DNA of 54,600 nt from Actinomadura roseirufa (GTDB lineage Bacteria; Actinomycetota; Actinomycetes; Streptosporangiales; Streptosporangiaceae). The notes beneath the pieces are model-generated. The model made no database searches, was not told the DNA's origin, and saw nothing but the letters and a program-made list of their open reading frames with translations. Of the stretch, positions 16,793 to 25,871 are shown piece after piece. A program made the translations under genes and the position numbers. Where the stretch lies: the NCBI RefSeq assembly GCF_900659635.1, contig NZ_CAACVB010000027.1, forward strand, positions 1-54,600, written 5' to 3'. Every line of letters begins with the position of its first letter. Positions within the stretch are counted from its first letter, which is position 1.

Positions 16793-17860
16793 TCAGGTCT
16801 GCGCGGGTGGGGTGTCCCCCTCGTCTGCGGAGGGCGCGGCACTCGAGATGCCCCGTGTCTCGTCCTCTCGGCCCGTCACCTCCCGGGACGGCTGGGACTG
16901 GTGCACCCCGTGGTGCGGCTTCGGCTCGTCCAGTCCGATGACGGGCGGGACGTCCTCCGCGGACTGGAGCGTGGACGGCGTCTCGGCCGCCTTCTCCAGC
17001 TCCGCCTCCGCCTTCGCGAGCCGCTCGCCGAGGTCGAGCCGGTCCCCCTTCTCAGCGGTCGCCGCTTCGCCGCCACCGCCCGTCGCGCGGTCGAAGAAGC
17101 GCAGGATCTCGACCGGCAGGGGCATCACCAGCGTGCTGTTCTTCTCCGCGGACACCTCCACGACCGTCTGGAGCAGGCGCAGCTGGAGGGCCGCCGGGTC
17201 CTGCGACATGATCTCCGCGGCGGCGGCCAGCCGCTTGGACGCCTGGAACTCGCCGTCCGCGGTGATGATCCGGGCGCGCCGTTCCCGCTCGGCCTCGGCC
17301 TGCCGGGCCATCGACCGCTTCATGCCCTCCGGCAGCGACACGTCCTTGATCTCGACGCGCTCGATGAGGATGCCCCACGGATCCTGGGTGATCTCGTCGA
17401 TGATGCCCCGGAGCCGCAGGTTGATCTGCTCACGCTCGCCGAGCAGCTCCTGCATGTCGGCCTGGCCGATCACGGAACGCAGCGACGTCTGCGCCACCTG
17501 GGAGACGGCGTAGCCGTAGTTCTGGACGTTCACGATCGCCTTCACGGGGTCGACAACCCGGAAGTAGACGACGGCGTCCACCCGCACGCTCACGTTGTCC
17601 TGGGTGATGCCCTCCTGGGCGGGCACCCCCATCGTGACGGTCTGCTGGTTGACCTTCTGCATGCGTTCCACGATCGGCAGGATGACCGTCAGGCCGGGAG
17701 TGCGGACCGCCCCCGGCCGCAACTGCCCGCCCCGCTGGACCTGGCCGAACCGGAACACGATGCCGTGCTCGAACTGCTGGACGACCCGGAGCGCCGACGC
17801 CAGCGTGAGCAGCCCGCCCACGACGACGACCAGCAGGATGACCAAAGCCACCGCTTCCAT
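16793..17860 (-). CDS. SPFH/Band-7 slipin (stomatin-like) membrane protein
   Basis: 355 residues. One N-terminal TM segment (about 3-24, ALVILLVVVVGGLLTLASAL), then the SPFH domain (about 25-190) with FRFGQVQ, NVSVRVDAVVYFRVVDP and IIDEITQDPWGILIERVEIK. A coiled-coil region (PEGMKRSMARQAEAERERRA) and LPVEILRFF end the slipin core. The last 90 residues are an acidic, Pro/Ser-rich, probably disordered tail. Slipins scaffold membrane microdomains; the partner NfeD gene that often accompanies them is absent. ATG at 17860 with GAGAGGGG upstream; a GTG one codon earlier is possible. Confidence 0.9.
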   Translation of the reverse strand: MEAVALVILLVVVVGGLLTLASALRVVQQFEHGIVFRFGQVQRGGQLRPGAVRTPGLTVILPIVERMQKVNQQTVTMGVPAQEGITQDNVSVRVDAVVYFRVVDPVKAIVNVQNYGYAVSQVAQTSLRSVIGQADMQELLGEREQINLRLRGIIDEITQDPWGILIERVEIKDVSLPEGMKRSMARQAEAERERRARIITADGEFQASKRLAAAAEIMSQDPAALQLRLLQTVVEVSAEKNSTLVMPLPVEILRFFDRATGGGGEAATAEKGDRLDLGERLAKAEAELEKAAETPSTLQSAEDVPPVIGLDEPKPHHGVHQSQPSREVTGREDETRGISSAAPSADEGDTPPAQT

Positions 17861-18055
17861 CACGACCCCTCTCTCGCGTGGACGGTCCGGGCCCCCGCGG
17901 TCCGGACGGACCCGGCCCGCGAGCCCGGTCACGTTTCCCAGCTAACCGCGCGGGAACGCCCGAGACAACGGCCCCGCGGACGATCTTCCCGGCGCGGCGC
18001 ACCGTGGCGGGGATCACTGACGGGCGACGGGGCCGCCCTCTGAAGTGTTTGCCGA

Positions 18056-19072
18056 GTGAACGATATGGTCGATCGGGTGAGCGCGAACGACACCGACTGG
18101 GACGGCGTACGCCTGCATGTGGTCACCGGCAAGGGCGGCACCGGCAAGACCACCGTCGCCGCCGCGCTCGCCCTGGCGCTCGCCGCGGGCGGCCGCAAGG
18201 TGCTGCTGGTCGAGGTCGAGGGGCGGCAGGGCATCGCCCAGCTGTTCGACTGCCCGCCGCTGCCCTACGGGGAGCGGCGCGTCGCCGTCGCCCCCGGCGG
18301 CGGGGACGTCTACGCGCTCGCCGTCGACACCGAAGAGGCGCTCATCGAGTACCTGGAGATGTTCTACAACCTCCGGCACGCCGGGAAGGCGATGACCAGG
18401 CTCGGCCTCGTCGACTTCGTCACCACCATCGCGCCCGGCCTGCGCGACGTGATCCTCACCGGCAAGACCAGCGAGTCGGTGCGGCGCCGGAAGAAGGACG
18501 GCTCGTTCATCTACGACGCCGTCGTCATGGACGCGCCGCCGACCGGCCGCATCACCAAGTTCCTGAACGTCAACGACGAGGTCTCCGGCCTCGCCAAGGT
18601 CGGGCCGATCCGCAACCACGCCGACACGGTGATGAAGGTCGTCCGCAGCCCGGAGACCGCCGTCCATTTCGTCACGCTCCTGGAGGAGATGCCCGTCCAG
18701 GAGACGATGGACGGCATCCGCGACCTCACCGCGGTCGGCCTCCCGATCGGCGGCGTGATCGTCAACATGGAGCACCCGCCCGTCCTGTCCGAGGACGATC
18801 TCGCCGCGGCCGCCGCGGGCACCCTGGACCGCGAGGAGATCCTGCGCGGGGTGAAGGCCGCCGGGCTCGAGCACGACGCCGAGGCGATCACGGCGGCGCT
18901 CGCCGCCGGGGCCGCCGACCACGCCCGCCGCACCGCGCTGCAGCGCCGCGAGAAGGAACGCCTGGACTCGATCGACCACCCCCGCTACTCGCTGCCGCTG
19001 CTGTCGGACGGCATGGACCTCGCCGGCCTGTACGACCTCGCCGCCGCCCTCCGCGCCCAGGGCGCCGCGTGA
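18056..19072 (+). CDS. ArsA/Get3-like ATPase, first of a pair (Rv3679 family)
   Basis: Up to 338 residues. Deviant Walker A TGKGGTGKTTVAAA (about 24-37) keeps the signature lysine (KGGTGKT) of ArsA/MinD/Get3 ATPases. The switch region MDAPPTGRITKF (about 157-168) is also typical. Arsenite-binding cysteines are not evident and there is no tail-anchored receptor, so arsenic transport is unlikely. The mycobacterial pair Rv3679/Rv3680 forms a complex. Start uncertain: GTG 18056, ATG 18065 and GTG 18077 all lack a good ribosome site. A 106-bp GC-rich gap separates it from the second ATPase gene. Confidence 0.85.
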   Translation: MNDMVDRVSANDTDWDGVRLHVVTGKGGTGKTTVAAALALALAAGGRKVLLVEVEGRQGIAQLFDCPPLPYGERRVAVAPGGGDVYALAVDTEEALIEYLEMFYNLRHAGKAMTRLGLVDFVTTIAPGLRDVILTGKTSESVRRRKKDGSFIYDAVVMDAPPTGRITKFLNVNDEVSGLAKVGPIRNHADTVMKVVRSPETAVHFVTLLEEMPVQETMDGIRDLTAVGLPIGGVIVNMEHPPVLSEDDLAAAAAGTLDREEILRGVKAAGLEHDAEAITAALAAGAADHARRTALQRREKERLDSIDHPRYSLPLLSDGMDLAGLYDLAAALRAQGAA

Positions 19073-19178
19073 CCTCCCCGCCGGTGGCCACGGCCGGCGC
19101 CCCGCCCCGGCACGGCCGCGCCCCCGCGCCGCGAGGAGCCCGCCCGACCCCCGCGTCCCGAACGGGAGAGATGCGCCG

Positions 19179-20330
19179 ATGACGACCGGCAGGACCCCGC
19201 CCGCGCTGAACGTCGACGCACTGCTCGACGACCCCCGGACGAAGATCATCGTGTGCTGCGGCTCCGGCGGGGTCGGCAAGACCACCACCGCCGCCGCGCT
19301 CGGCGTCCGCGCCGCCGAACGGGGCCGGGACGTGGTCGTCCTCACCGTCGACCCGGCGCGCCGGCTCGCGCAGTCGATGGGCCTGTCCGAGCTCGACAAC
19401 AACCCGCGCCGCATCGAGGTCGAGGGCGACGGCGAGCTGCACGCCATGATGCTCGACATGAAGCGCACCTTCGACGAGATCGTCGAGGCGCACGCCGACC
19501 CCGACCGGGCCAAGCAGATCCTCGCCAACCCGTTCTACCAGTCGCTGTCCTCCAGCCTGTCGGGCACGCAGGAGTACATGGCGATGGAGAAGCTCGGCCA
19601 GCTGCACCGCTCCGGCGCGTGGGACCTGATCATCGTGGACACCCCGCCGTCGCGGAACGCGCTGGACTTCCTCGACGCCCCCGAGCGGATGGGCCGCTTC
19701 CTCGACGGCCGCTTCATGAAGATCCTCGCCGCGCCCGCCAAGTCCGGCGGCCGCTTCGGCGTCAAGGTCCTCAGCGCCGGGTTCGGCATGTTCACCGGCG
19801 TCATCAACAAGATCCTCGGCGTGCAGCTGCTGCGCGACGTGCAGACCTTCGTCGCCGCGTTCGACACCATGTTCGGCGGGTTCCGCGAGCGCGCCGAGAA
19901 GACCTTCCGGCTGCTGCAGACCCCGGGCACCGCGTTCCTCGTCGTCGCCGCGCCGGAGCCGGACGCGCTGCGCGAGGCGTCCTACTTCGTGGAGCGGCTC
20001 GCCGAGGAGCGCATGCCGCTCGCCGGCCTCGTCGTGAACCGCGTGCACGAGCCGGCGGCGGACACGCTGTCGGCCGCGCGCGGCCAGGCCGCCGCCGAGA
20101 CGCTGGAGGAACGCGGCGAGCACACGCTCACCTCGGCGCTGCTGCGCCTGCACGCCGGCCGCATGCAGTTGTCCGCGCGCGAGGAACGGCTCCGCGACCA
20201 CTTCGCCTCGGCGCATCCGACCGTCCCGGTCACGACCGTCCCCGCGCAGGCGGAGGACGTGCATGACCTGGACGGTCTCCGCCAGGTCGGGCGGGATTTG
20301 GCCGCGCCGACCCCTCCCGCCGCCGCCTGA
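19179..20330 (+). CDS. ArsA/Get3-like ATPase, second of a pair (Rv3680 family)
   Basis: 383 residues. The Walker A is CCGSGGVGKTTTAAALG (about 26-42): the P-loop lysine is kept but the upstream signature lysine of ArsA-type loops is serine. VLTVDPARRLAQSMG (switch I region, conserved Asp) and IIVDTPPSRNALDFLDAP (switch II) are intact. In ArsA-type dimers the signature lysine reaches the partner's nucleotide, so the pair is probably an asymmetric heterodimer (inference). About 45 residues longer than its partner, with an amphipathic middle (FGMFTGVINKILGVQLL). Followed by a short hairpin at 20334-20357. Confidence 0.87.
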   Translation: MTTGRTPPALNVDALLDDPRTKIIVCCGSGGVGKTTTAAALGVRAAERGRDVVVLTVDPARRLAQSMGLSELDNNPRRIEVEGDGELHAMMLDMKRTFDEIVEAHADPDRAKQILANPFYQSLSSSLSGTQEYMAMEKLGQLHRSGAWDLIIVDTPPSRNALDFLDAPERMGRFLDGRFMKILAAPAKSGGRFGVKVLSAGFGMFTGVINKILGVQLLRDVQTFVAAFDTMFGGFRERAEKTFRLLQTPGTAFLVVAAPEPDALREASYFVERLAEERMPLAGLVVNRVHEPAADTLSAARGQAAAETLEERGEHTLTSALLRLHAGRMQLSAREERLRDHFASAHPTVPVTTVPAQAEDVHDLDGLRQVGRDLAAPTPPAAA

Positions 20331-20333
20331 ACA

Positions 20334-20357
20334 TCCCCGGCACGACCTTTCCGGGGA
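20334..20357 (+). terminator. Hairpin after ArsA-like pair
   Basis: 7-bp arms 20334-20340/20351-20357 with a 10-base loop, 4 bp past the stop codon. Confidence 0.45.
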
Positions 20358-20430
20358 CGTTCTCACAGCGCGTTGACCTGCGGAATCGCACCATCCGCAG
20401 CAGAGCAGGGACAGAGCGTTCGGTGCGGTC

Positions 20431-20475
20431 CGTCCTGATCAGCCGGACGCGCCCCGGTGCACGCGTCCTGATCAG
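20431..20475. repeat. 12-bp direct repeat in convergent intergenic region
   Basis: CGTCCTGATCAG occurs at 20431-20442 and again at 20464-20475, period 33 bp. It lies in the 334-bp stretch between the ArsA-like pair and the convergent whiB gene, which otherwise holds only the two terminators. Function unknown. Confidence 0.4.
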
Positions 20476-20591
20476 TGCGGCCGTGCTTTGCCCCACCCGG
20501 TGATGAACACCCGGAACCCGTTACGGACCTGGGCGAATTCCGGGTGACAGCCCGTCCGGAAATCGGTACAGATGGTCATGACGCGGCGGCA

Positions 20592-20617
20592 GGCCCGCAC
20601 CTGGAACGGTGCGGGCC
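20592..20617 (-). terminator. Terminator of whiB gene
   Basis: Perfect 10-bp arms 20592-20601/20608-20617 with a 6-base loop, 48 bp beyond the whiB stop on the minus strand. Confidence 0.65.
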
Positions 20618-20664
20618 CGCAGCCGCGCTACGCAAGCCTGACCTGTGAACCTGTACCGGACGGG

Positions 20665-20976
20665 TCAGCTGGCGACGAGCTCTTCCTCGTCGACGTCCAC
20701 CGACCGCTCGTACTCTTCCTTGGCGGTCTCCAGCAGATCGCGCCACGACCGCACGTCCGGCCGCCGCCGCAGCAGCGCCCGCCGCTCCCGCTCGGTCATC
20801 CCGCCCCACACGCCGAACTCGATCCGGTTGTCGAGGGCGTCGGCGAGACACTCCGTGCGCACCGGACAGCCGCGGCAGATGAGCTTGGCCCGGTTCTGCG
20901 CCGCTCCCTGCACGAACAGGGCGTCCGGGTCCGCGTTACGGCAGGCGGCGCGGGCGGTCCAATCCGTGATCCACAT
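20665..20976 (-). CDS. WhiB-family Fe-S regulator (WhiB4/WblA type)
   Basis: 103 residues. Four cluster cysteines C12, C34, C37 and C43 (C-x2-C-x5-C core RGCPVRTEC) ligate a [4Fe-4S] cluster; GVWGG (55-59) and a basic tail RRALLRRR (about 65-72) follow, the sigma-factor/DNA contact region. An acidic C-terminus (EEYERSVDVDEEELVAS) is unusual but present in WblA-like members. Gene order (next to a PonA2-like PBP and ArsA pair) matches whiB4 in mycobacteria and wblA in Streptomyces, a pleiotropic redox/developmental regulator. ATG at 20976. Divergent from the PBP gene across 315 bp. Confidence 0.92.
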   Translation of the reverse strand: MWITDWTARAACRNADPDALFVQGAAQNRAKLICRGCPVRTECLADALDNRIEFGVWGGMTERERRALLRRRPDVRSWRDLLETAKEEYERSVDVDEEELVAS

Positions 20977-21278
20977 CTTGGCCCCACTCCCCTAGGGTCT
21001 GTGTCGATTTGCGCTCCTTGGCCGGACGGGCGCGGACGTCAGGCCGCCAAACGAAAGCCGTGGGGAAGAACTTACGGAAGCGAGGGACGATTCAACAGTC
21101 CCCGTTGGGCCCATTCTCGATATAGCCCACCGGGGCCATACCGCCGGAACGGACTAGTTACCTGTAGTTGACGCGCCAGACATGGCGCAGGTTGTCACGA
21201 CGGGGACAGAACGGACGCACCGCCGAGGTGAGATGCACGGTGCGGGGCACCTGTCCCGAATGCACTGGTCGTCCCGCG
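20977..21278. promoter_or_regulatory. whiB / PBP divergent promoter region
   Basis: About 300 bp without a gene. It should hold the whiB promoter, and the PBP -10 lies at its right end (21279). No CRP-type box or clear palindrome seen. Confidence 0.4.
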
Positions 21279-21284
21279 TACTCT
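21279..21284 (+). promoter_or_regulatory. -10 element of leaderless PBP transcript
   Basis: TACTCT (TANNNT), 7 bases before the GTG start at 21292, with no ribosome site. Suggests a leaderless mRNA. Confidence 0.45.
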
Positions 21285-21291
21285 AGATCCC

Positions 21292-23556
21292 GTGCGCGTT
21301 GTGAAAACAGATCGGGGCAAGGCCCTGTCCACACTGTTCCGGCTCTTGGGAGCGGGTGTCGTCGCGGGCGTTCTGGTCGCCTTCATCGCACTGCCCGGGG
21401 TCGGGAGCGCGGGGCTGACCGCACGGGACGCCGCGACCAACTTCGAGGACATGGACAGCGAGCTGAAGACGCGCCCACCGTCCGAGAAGACCGTGATGTA
21501 CGACGCCACCGGCAAGGCCGTCGCCACGTTCTTCGACAAGTACCGCGAATCGGTCCGCCTCGACCAGGTCGCCCCCATCATGCGGCAGGCGATGGTCGAC
21601 ATCGAGGACTCGCGCTTCTACCAGCACGGCGCCCTCGACCTGAAGGGCACCATCCGCGCACTGGCGTCCAACGTCGAGTCGGAGCAGACGCAGGGCGGCT
21701 CCACGCTGACCCAGCAGTACGTGAAGAACCTCCTCGCCGACAGCGCGCGGACCAAGGACGAGTACAACGAGGTCACCGCCCCCACCGTCGGCCGTAAGAT
21801 CCGTGAGCTGCGCTACGCCCTCGACATCGAGCAGCGGCTGACGAAGGACCAGATCCTTGAGGGCTACATGAACGTCGCCTACTTCAGCGCCGGCGCGTAC
21901 GGCGTCCAAGCGGCGTCCAAGCGCTTCTTCAGCAAGCCGGCGTCCAAGCTCGACCTGGGTCAGGCGGCCCTCCTCGCGGGCATCACGCAGAACCCCACCG
22001 CCTACGACCCCATCCGCAACCCGAACGACGCGCGCAAGCGCCGCGACACCGTCCTCTACCGGATGCAGCAGCTCGGCCACATCAGCAAGGCCCAGGCCGA
22101 CCAGGAGGCCGCCAAGCCGATCCAGCTGAACCGCACCGACCCGGTCGGCGGCTGCGAGACGAGCACGGTGCCGTACTTCTGCGAGTACGTGAAGTACGAC
22201 ATGCTCAACATCCTCTCGGACGGCAAGTACTGGCAGCTGAAGCCGGACGAGCGCGTCAGCATCACCAACAAGCTCAACCGGGGCGGCTACACGATCCGCA
22301 CCACCCTCGACATGCGGGACCAGCGCGCCGTCGACCAGGCCCTGCGCGGCACGGTCGCCCCCGGCGGCCACCGCGTCGGCGCCGAGGCCATGGTCGAGCC
22401 CGGCACCGGCAGGATCCGGGCGATGGGCGTCAGCAAGCGGTTCGGCAACGGCAAGGGCCGCACGACCCTCAACCTCTCCGCCGACAGCGCGCACGGCGGA
22501 GGCGTCGGCGTCTCCGCCGGCTCCACGTTCAAGGTGTTCACCCTCGCCGCGGCCCTGAACGAGGACATCCCGGTCAGCACGTCCATCAACGCGGGCAGCA
22601 GCACCACCGTCACCGGCCTCACCGACTGCAAGGGCCGCGGCACCGCGCCCTGGAGCCCCAGCAACTCCGACCCCGCCGAGGCCGGCGCCTACAACCTCAA
22701 GACCGGCACCTGGTCCTCGGTCAACACCTTCTACGCCCAGCTCGAGAAGCGCGTCGGCCTCTGCGACGCCGTCAAGATGTCGCAGAAGTTCGGCATGAAG
22801 CGCGCCGACGGCCAGTCCTTCCGCGAGGTGCCCTCCCAGGTCCTCGGTACCAACGAGATCGATATGGTGCACCTCGCCGCCGCCTACGCGGGATTCGCGG
22901 CGCGCGGCAAGTACTGCGCCCCGATCTCCGTCACCGAGGTCGTCGACGCCGAGGGCAAGAAGCTGAAGCTGCCCAAGCAGGACTGCCACCAGGCCGTGGA
23001 CGAGGCCGTCGCCGACAAGGTCAACTCGATCCTGCAGGGCGTCCTCACCAAGGGCACCGCCAAGCGGATCGGCGGCATCGGCCGCCCCGCCGCCGGCAAG
23101 ACCGGAACCTGCGAAGAGCACTCCTGCGCCGTGTTCGCCGGCCACACCCCGAACCTGGCCGCCGCGGCCGCCTACTGGGACTTCCGCGGCCCCAACAAGT
23201 ACAAGGTCTACGGCAGCTTCGGCGCGGACGAGCCGCTGACCATGTGGGCGCAGAGCATGCGCGACGCCCTGTCCGGCGAACCCGCCCCCGGGTTCAACAC
23301 CCCGTCCCGCGACTTCGGCGACACCACCAGCGTCCCGAAGGTGAAGGGCGACCTCGTCGCCGCCGCGATGGCCAAGCTCAGGGCCGCCGATCTCAAGCCC
23401 CAGCTCGCCTCCGGCTCCGTCGACTCCGACCAGCCGAAGGGGACCGTGGTCTCCACCTCACCCGACGCGGGCACAGAGGTCGCGCCCGGCACCACCGTCA
23501 TGCTCTACGTGAGCCGCGGCGGCGGCAAGAAGAAGGACGACAAACCCAAGAACTAG
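21292..23556 (+). CDS. ponA2: Class A penicillin-binding protein with PASTA domain (PonA2-like)
   Basis: 754 residues. Single TM anchor (about 14-36), then a GT51 glycosyltransferase domain with catalytic E105 (IEDSRFYQHG) and GGSTLTQQYVKN, then a transpeptidase domain with SxxK S411-K414 (AGSTFK), S476-V-N478 and KTGT 603-606. One PASTA domain (about 684-745) precedes a Lys-rich tail. It polymerises and crosslinks peptidoglycan outside the membrane. The absence of further PASTA repeats and synteny with whiB4 match PonA2 (Rv3682). The start is set by the leaderless promoter. A bidirectional terminator follows at 23575-23605. Confidence 0.95.
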   Translation: MRVVKTDRGKALSTLFRLLGAGVVAGVLVAFIALPGVGSAGLTARDAATNFEDMDSELKTRPPSEKTVMYDATGKAVATFFDKYRESVRLDQVAPIMRQAMVDIEDSRFYQHGALDLKGTIRALASNVESEQTQGGSTLTQQYVKNLLADSARTKDEYNEVTAPTVGRKIRELRYALDIEQRLTKDQILEGYMNVAYFSAGAYGVQAASKRFFSKPASKLDLGQAALLAGITQNPTAYDPIRNPNDARKRRDTVLYRMQQLGHISKAQADQEAAKPIQLNRTDPVGGCETSTVPYFCEYVKYDMLNILSDGKYWQLKPDERVSITNKLNRGGYTIRTTLDMRDQRAVDQALRGTVAPGGHRVGAEAMVEPGTGRIRAMGVSKRFGNGKGRTTLNLSADSAHGGGVGVSAGSTFKVFTLAAALNEDIPVSTSINAGSSTTVTGLTDCKGRGTAPWSPSNSDPAEAGAYNLKTGTWSSVNTFYAQLEKRVGLCDAVKMSQKFGMKRADGQSFREVPSQVLGTNEIDMVHLAAAYAGFAARGKYCAPISVTEVVDAEGKKLKLPKQDCHQAVDEAVADKVNSILQGVLTKGTAKRIGGIGRPAAGKTGTCEEHSCAVFAGHTPNLAAAAAYWDFRGPNKYKVYGSFGADEPLTMWAQSMRDALSGEPAPGFNTPSRDFGDTTSVPKVKGDLVAAAMAKLRAADLKPQLASGSVDSDQPKGTVVSTSPDAGTEVAPGTTVMLYVSRGGGKKKDDKPKN

Positions 23557-23574
23557 CGCGACGACCGACACGAC

Positions 23575-23605
23575 GAAGGGCCCGGCGGAATCCGCCGGGC
23601 CCTTC
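23575..23605. terminator. Bidirectional terminator (PBP / YqeY genes)
   Basis: Perfect 15-bp arms 23575-23589/23591-23605 around one central base; T-rich at both ends of the arms. It lies between convergent genes. Confidence 0.8.
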
Positions 23606-23614
23606 GCACGTCCG

Positions 23615-24070
23615 TCACGTGGCGAGCTGCCGCCGCACCTCCGCGGCGACCCGGCCGCCCTCCGCCCGTCCGGCGACCTTCGGGTTCACGACCTTCATGA
23701 CCTGCCCCATCGCCTGCGGCCCCGTGGCGCCCGAGGCGGCGATCGCGTCGGCGACCAGCGCGGCCAGCTCCTCGTCGCCGAGCTGCGCGGGCAGGTACTC
23801 CTCCAGCACCGCGCCCTCGTCCCGCTCGGCCTGCGCCTGCTCAGCGCGCCCCGCGTCCCCGAACGCGGTCGCGGCCTCCCGCCGCTTCTTCGCCTCCCGG
23901 GTGAGCACCCGGACGACCTCGTCGTCGGACAGCTCACGGGACTTCTTACCGGCGACCTCCTCGGTCTTCACCGCGGTCAGCGCCATCCGCAGGGTGCGGG
24001 TGCGCAGCTCGTCCCGGGCCTTCATCGCGGCGGAGAGGTCGGTCTCCAGCTTTTCCTTCAGGGCACTCAT
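23615..24070 (-). CDS. GatB/YqeY domain protein
   Basis: 151 residues. The YqeY fold is recognised by the helical N-terminus (LKEKLETDLSAAMKARDELR), KKRREAATAFGDAGR, EEYLPAQLGDEEL and the C-terminal QAMGQVMKVVNPKVAGRAEG. YqeY domains resemble the tail of the amidotransferase subunit GatB and may bind tRNA; no catalytic role is known. ATG at 24070. Ends 10 bp from the shared terminator. Confidence 0.88.
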   Translation of the reverse strand: MSALKEKLETDLSAAMKARDELRTRTLRMALTAVKTEEVAGKKSRELSDDEVVRVLTREAKKRREAATAFGDAGRAEQAQAERDEGAVLEEYLPAQLGDEELAALVADAIAASGATGPQAMGQVMKVVNPKVAGRAEGGRVAAEVRRQLAT

Positions 24071-24163
24071 GGTCACATCATGCCCGGAGGAACGCGCACG
24101 CCTCATCAGGATTACCGTGAGGTGCCCTTGTCTGGAAGCATGGAGACCAGAGAAGGGAGAACC

Positions 24164-25060
24164 GTGCGAAAGATCTACGCAGTGCCCCTCGGCCTCCTGG
24201 GCGCGGGCGCCGCGACCTTCGGATACGCCTCGGTGATCGAGCGGAACTGGTTCCGCCTGCGCCGCTTCGACGTGCCGGTGCTGCCTCCCGGCCGTCCCCC
24301 GGTGAAGATCCTGCACATCTCCGACGCGCACCTCACCCCCGGCAGGACCCGCCTCATCAACTGGGTCCGCTCCCTGGACGCGCTGGAGCCCGACCTCGTC
24401 GTCAACACCGGCGACTCCCTCTCCCACCGGGACGCCATAGGACCGTTCCTAGACGCCCTAGGCCCCCTCCTGGACCGCCCAGGCGTCTTCGTCTACGGGT
24501 CCAACGACCTGTACTCGCCCATCTTCAAGAACCCCCTGCGCTACATCTGGCGGACCAGCCGCGCCGACTACAAGAAGCGCCGCCGCGAACCCGACCTCCC
24601 CTACCGCGAACTGGGCTCGTCCCTCCAGGCCGCCGGTTGGCTCGACCTCAACAACCGCATCGGCCGCCTCAAGGTGGGCGAGCTCGACATCGAGTTCGGC
24701 GGCATCGACGACTCCCACATCAACCGCGACCGCTACGACAAGGTCGCCGGCCCCGTCGACCCCCGTGCCGACGTCCACCTCGGCGTCATGCACTCCCCGG
24801 AACCCCGCAACCTCGACCGCTTCGCCGCCGACGGCTACGACCTCCTCCTGGCGGGCCACACCCACGGCGGCCAGGTCTGCGTCCCCTTCTACGGGGCCCT
24901 CGCCACCAACTGTGGCATCGACCGTCCCCGCGTCAAGGGCCTGCACCGCCACCGCGGCTCCTGGCTCCACGTCTCCGCCGGCCTCGGTACCTCCCCCAAG
25001 GCCCCCATGCGCTTCTGCTGCCCTCCCGAGGCGTCCCTCCTCACTCTCGTCCCCCGATGA
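24164..25060 (+). CDS. Metallophosphoesterase (Rv3683 family)
   Basis: 298 residues from the GTG at 24164, which follows AAGGGAGA; the earlier ATG at 24080 lacks a ribosome site. A hydrophobic N-terminus (about 6-24, VPLGLLGAGAATFGYASVI) acts as signal anchor. Calcineurin-like metal motifs: DAHLTPG, NTGDSLSH, YGSND, MHSPEP and GHTHGGQ. The usual GNH(D/E) appears as GSND. Secreted or membrane-bound phosphoesterase; in bacteria relatives act on lipid or nucleotide substrates, unknown here. The stop overlaps the start of the methyltransferase (ATGA), so the two are translationally coupled. Confidence 0.88.
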   Translation: MRKIYAVPLGLLGAGAATFGYASVIERNWFRLRRFDVPVLPPGRPPVKILHISDAHLTPGRTRLINWVRSLDALEPDLVVNTGDSLSHRDAIGPFLDALGPLLDRPGVFVYGSNDLYSPIFKNPLRYIWRTSRADYKKRRREPDLPYRELGSSLQAAGWLDLNNRIGRLKVGELDIEFGGIDDSHINRDRYDKVAGPVDPRADVHLGVMHSPEPRNLDRFAADGYDLLLAGHTHGGQVCVPFYGALATNCGIDRPRVKGLHRHRGSWLHVSAGLGTSPKAPMRFCCPPEASLLTLVPR

Positions 25061-25701
25061 CCCGAACCGGCGACCGCTGGCGGACCAACCGCCTCCAGGC
25101 CGCCGGCTACGACCGCGCCGTCCAGAGCAGAACCCTCTCCCGCCTCCTCGCCCGCGCCCTGTGGAGCTACGACATCTCCCACCTGTGGCGCAGCATCGAC
25201 GAGATCGGCGACGGCACCGTCCTCGACGTCCCGTGCGGCGGCGGGATCGCCGTCCGCGGCAACCCCCGCCACGTCGCCGCCGACCTCTCCCCGACCATGC
25301 TGGACCGCGCCCGCCGCAAGGGCGCCGCCCTCGTCCAGGCCGACATCGCCGCCCTGCCCTTCGCCCCGGCCACCTTCGACACCTGCGTCACCTACAACGG
25401 CCTCCACTGCCTCCCCGACCCCGAACGCGCCGTCCGCGAACTGGCCCGCGTCCTGCGCCCCGGAGGCACCCTCCGCGGCACCACGATCGTCCGCGGCACC
25501 GGCCGCCGCCACGACGCCCTCATCGCCCTCTTCCGCCACAACGGCACCTTCGGCCCCACCGGAACCCGCACCGACCTCCACCGATGGCTCACCGCAGCCG
25601 GTCTCACCGACATCACCCTCACCCCCAGCGGCGCCGTGACGGGCTTCACGGCCCGCAAGCCGCCCGATATTGGGGACGCACCACTCCCCGGCGTCCGCTA
25701 G
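25057..25701 (+). CDS. Class I SAM-dependent methyltransferase
   Basis: 214 residues, starting with the ATG that overlaps the phosphoesterase stop by 4 bases. Motif [13 protein letters not shown] (about 49-60), acidic loop [32 protein letters not shown] and [12 protein letters not shown] are those of the Methyltransf_11 group (UbiE/small-molecule type). Substrate unknown. In mycobacteria Rv3684 (a different enzyme) sits here, so this is a lineage-specific partner. Confidence 0.85.
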   Translation: MTRTGDRWRTNRLQAAGYDRAVQSRTLSRLLARALWSYDISHLWRSIDEIGDGTVLDVPCGGGIAVRGNPRHVAADLSPTMLDRARRKGAALVQADIAALPFAPATFDTCVTYNGLHCLPDPERAVRELARVLRPGGTLRGTTIVRGTGRRHDALIALFRHNGTFGPTGTRTDLHRWLTAAGLTDITLTPSGAVTGFTARKPPDIGDAPLPGVR

Positions 25702-25748
25702 AGTGGTCAAGGCGCCGGGAGCACGTACGACTCCCGGGCAGCCACCAC

Positions 25749-25822
25749 CGGGGTGTAGCGCAGCTTGGCAGCGCGCTTCGTTCGGGACGAAGAGGTCGTG
25801 GGTTCAAATCCCGCCACCCCGA
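25749..25822 (+). tRNA. tRNA-Pro (CGG anticodon)
   Basis: 74 nt fold as a cloverleaf: acceptor CGGGGTG/CACCCCG, D-arm GCGC/GCGC, anticodon stem CTTCG/CGAAG with loop TTCGGGA (anticodon CGG, reads CCG), T-arm with GTTCAAATC. CCA is not encoded. Matches the position of proY near Rv3684 in M. tuberculosis. Confidence 0.95.
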
Positions 25823-25839
25823 CAGCCAACGCCAGATCA

Positions 25840-25871
25840 GAGGCCGGTTCTCCACCAAGGAGACCGGCCTC
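25840..25871 (+). terminator. Terminator after tRNA-Pro
   Basis: Arms 25840-25848/25863-25871 plus inner pairing, followed within 5 bases by CTCTTTT. Confidence 0.65.

Noticed and set aside
21283..23145. 620-codon open frame antisense to the PBP gene
   Set aside because: GC-driven shadow ORF; the sense strand has complete GT51, transpeptidase and PASTA motifs.
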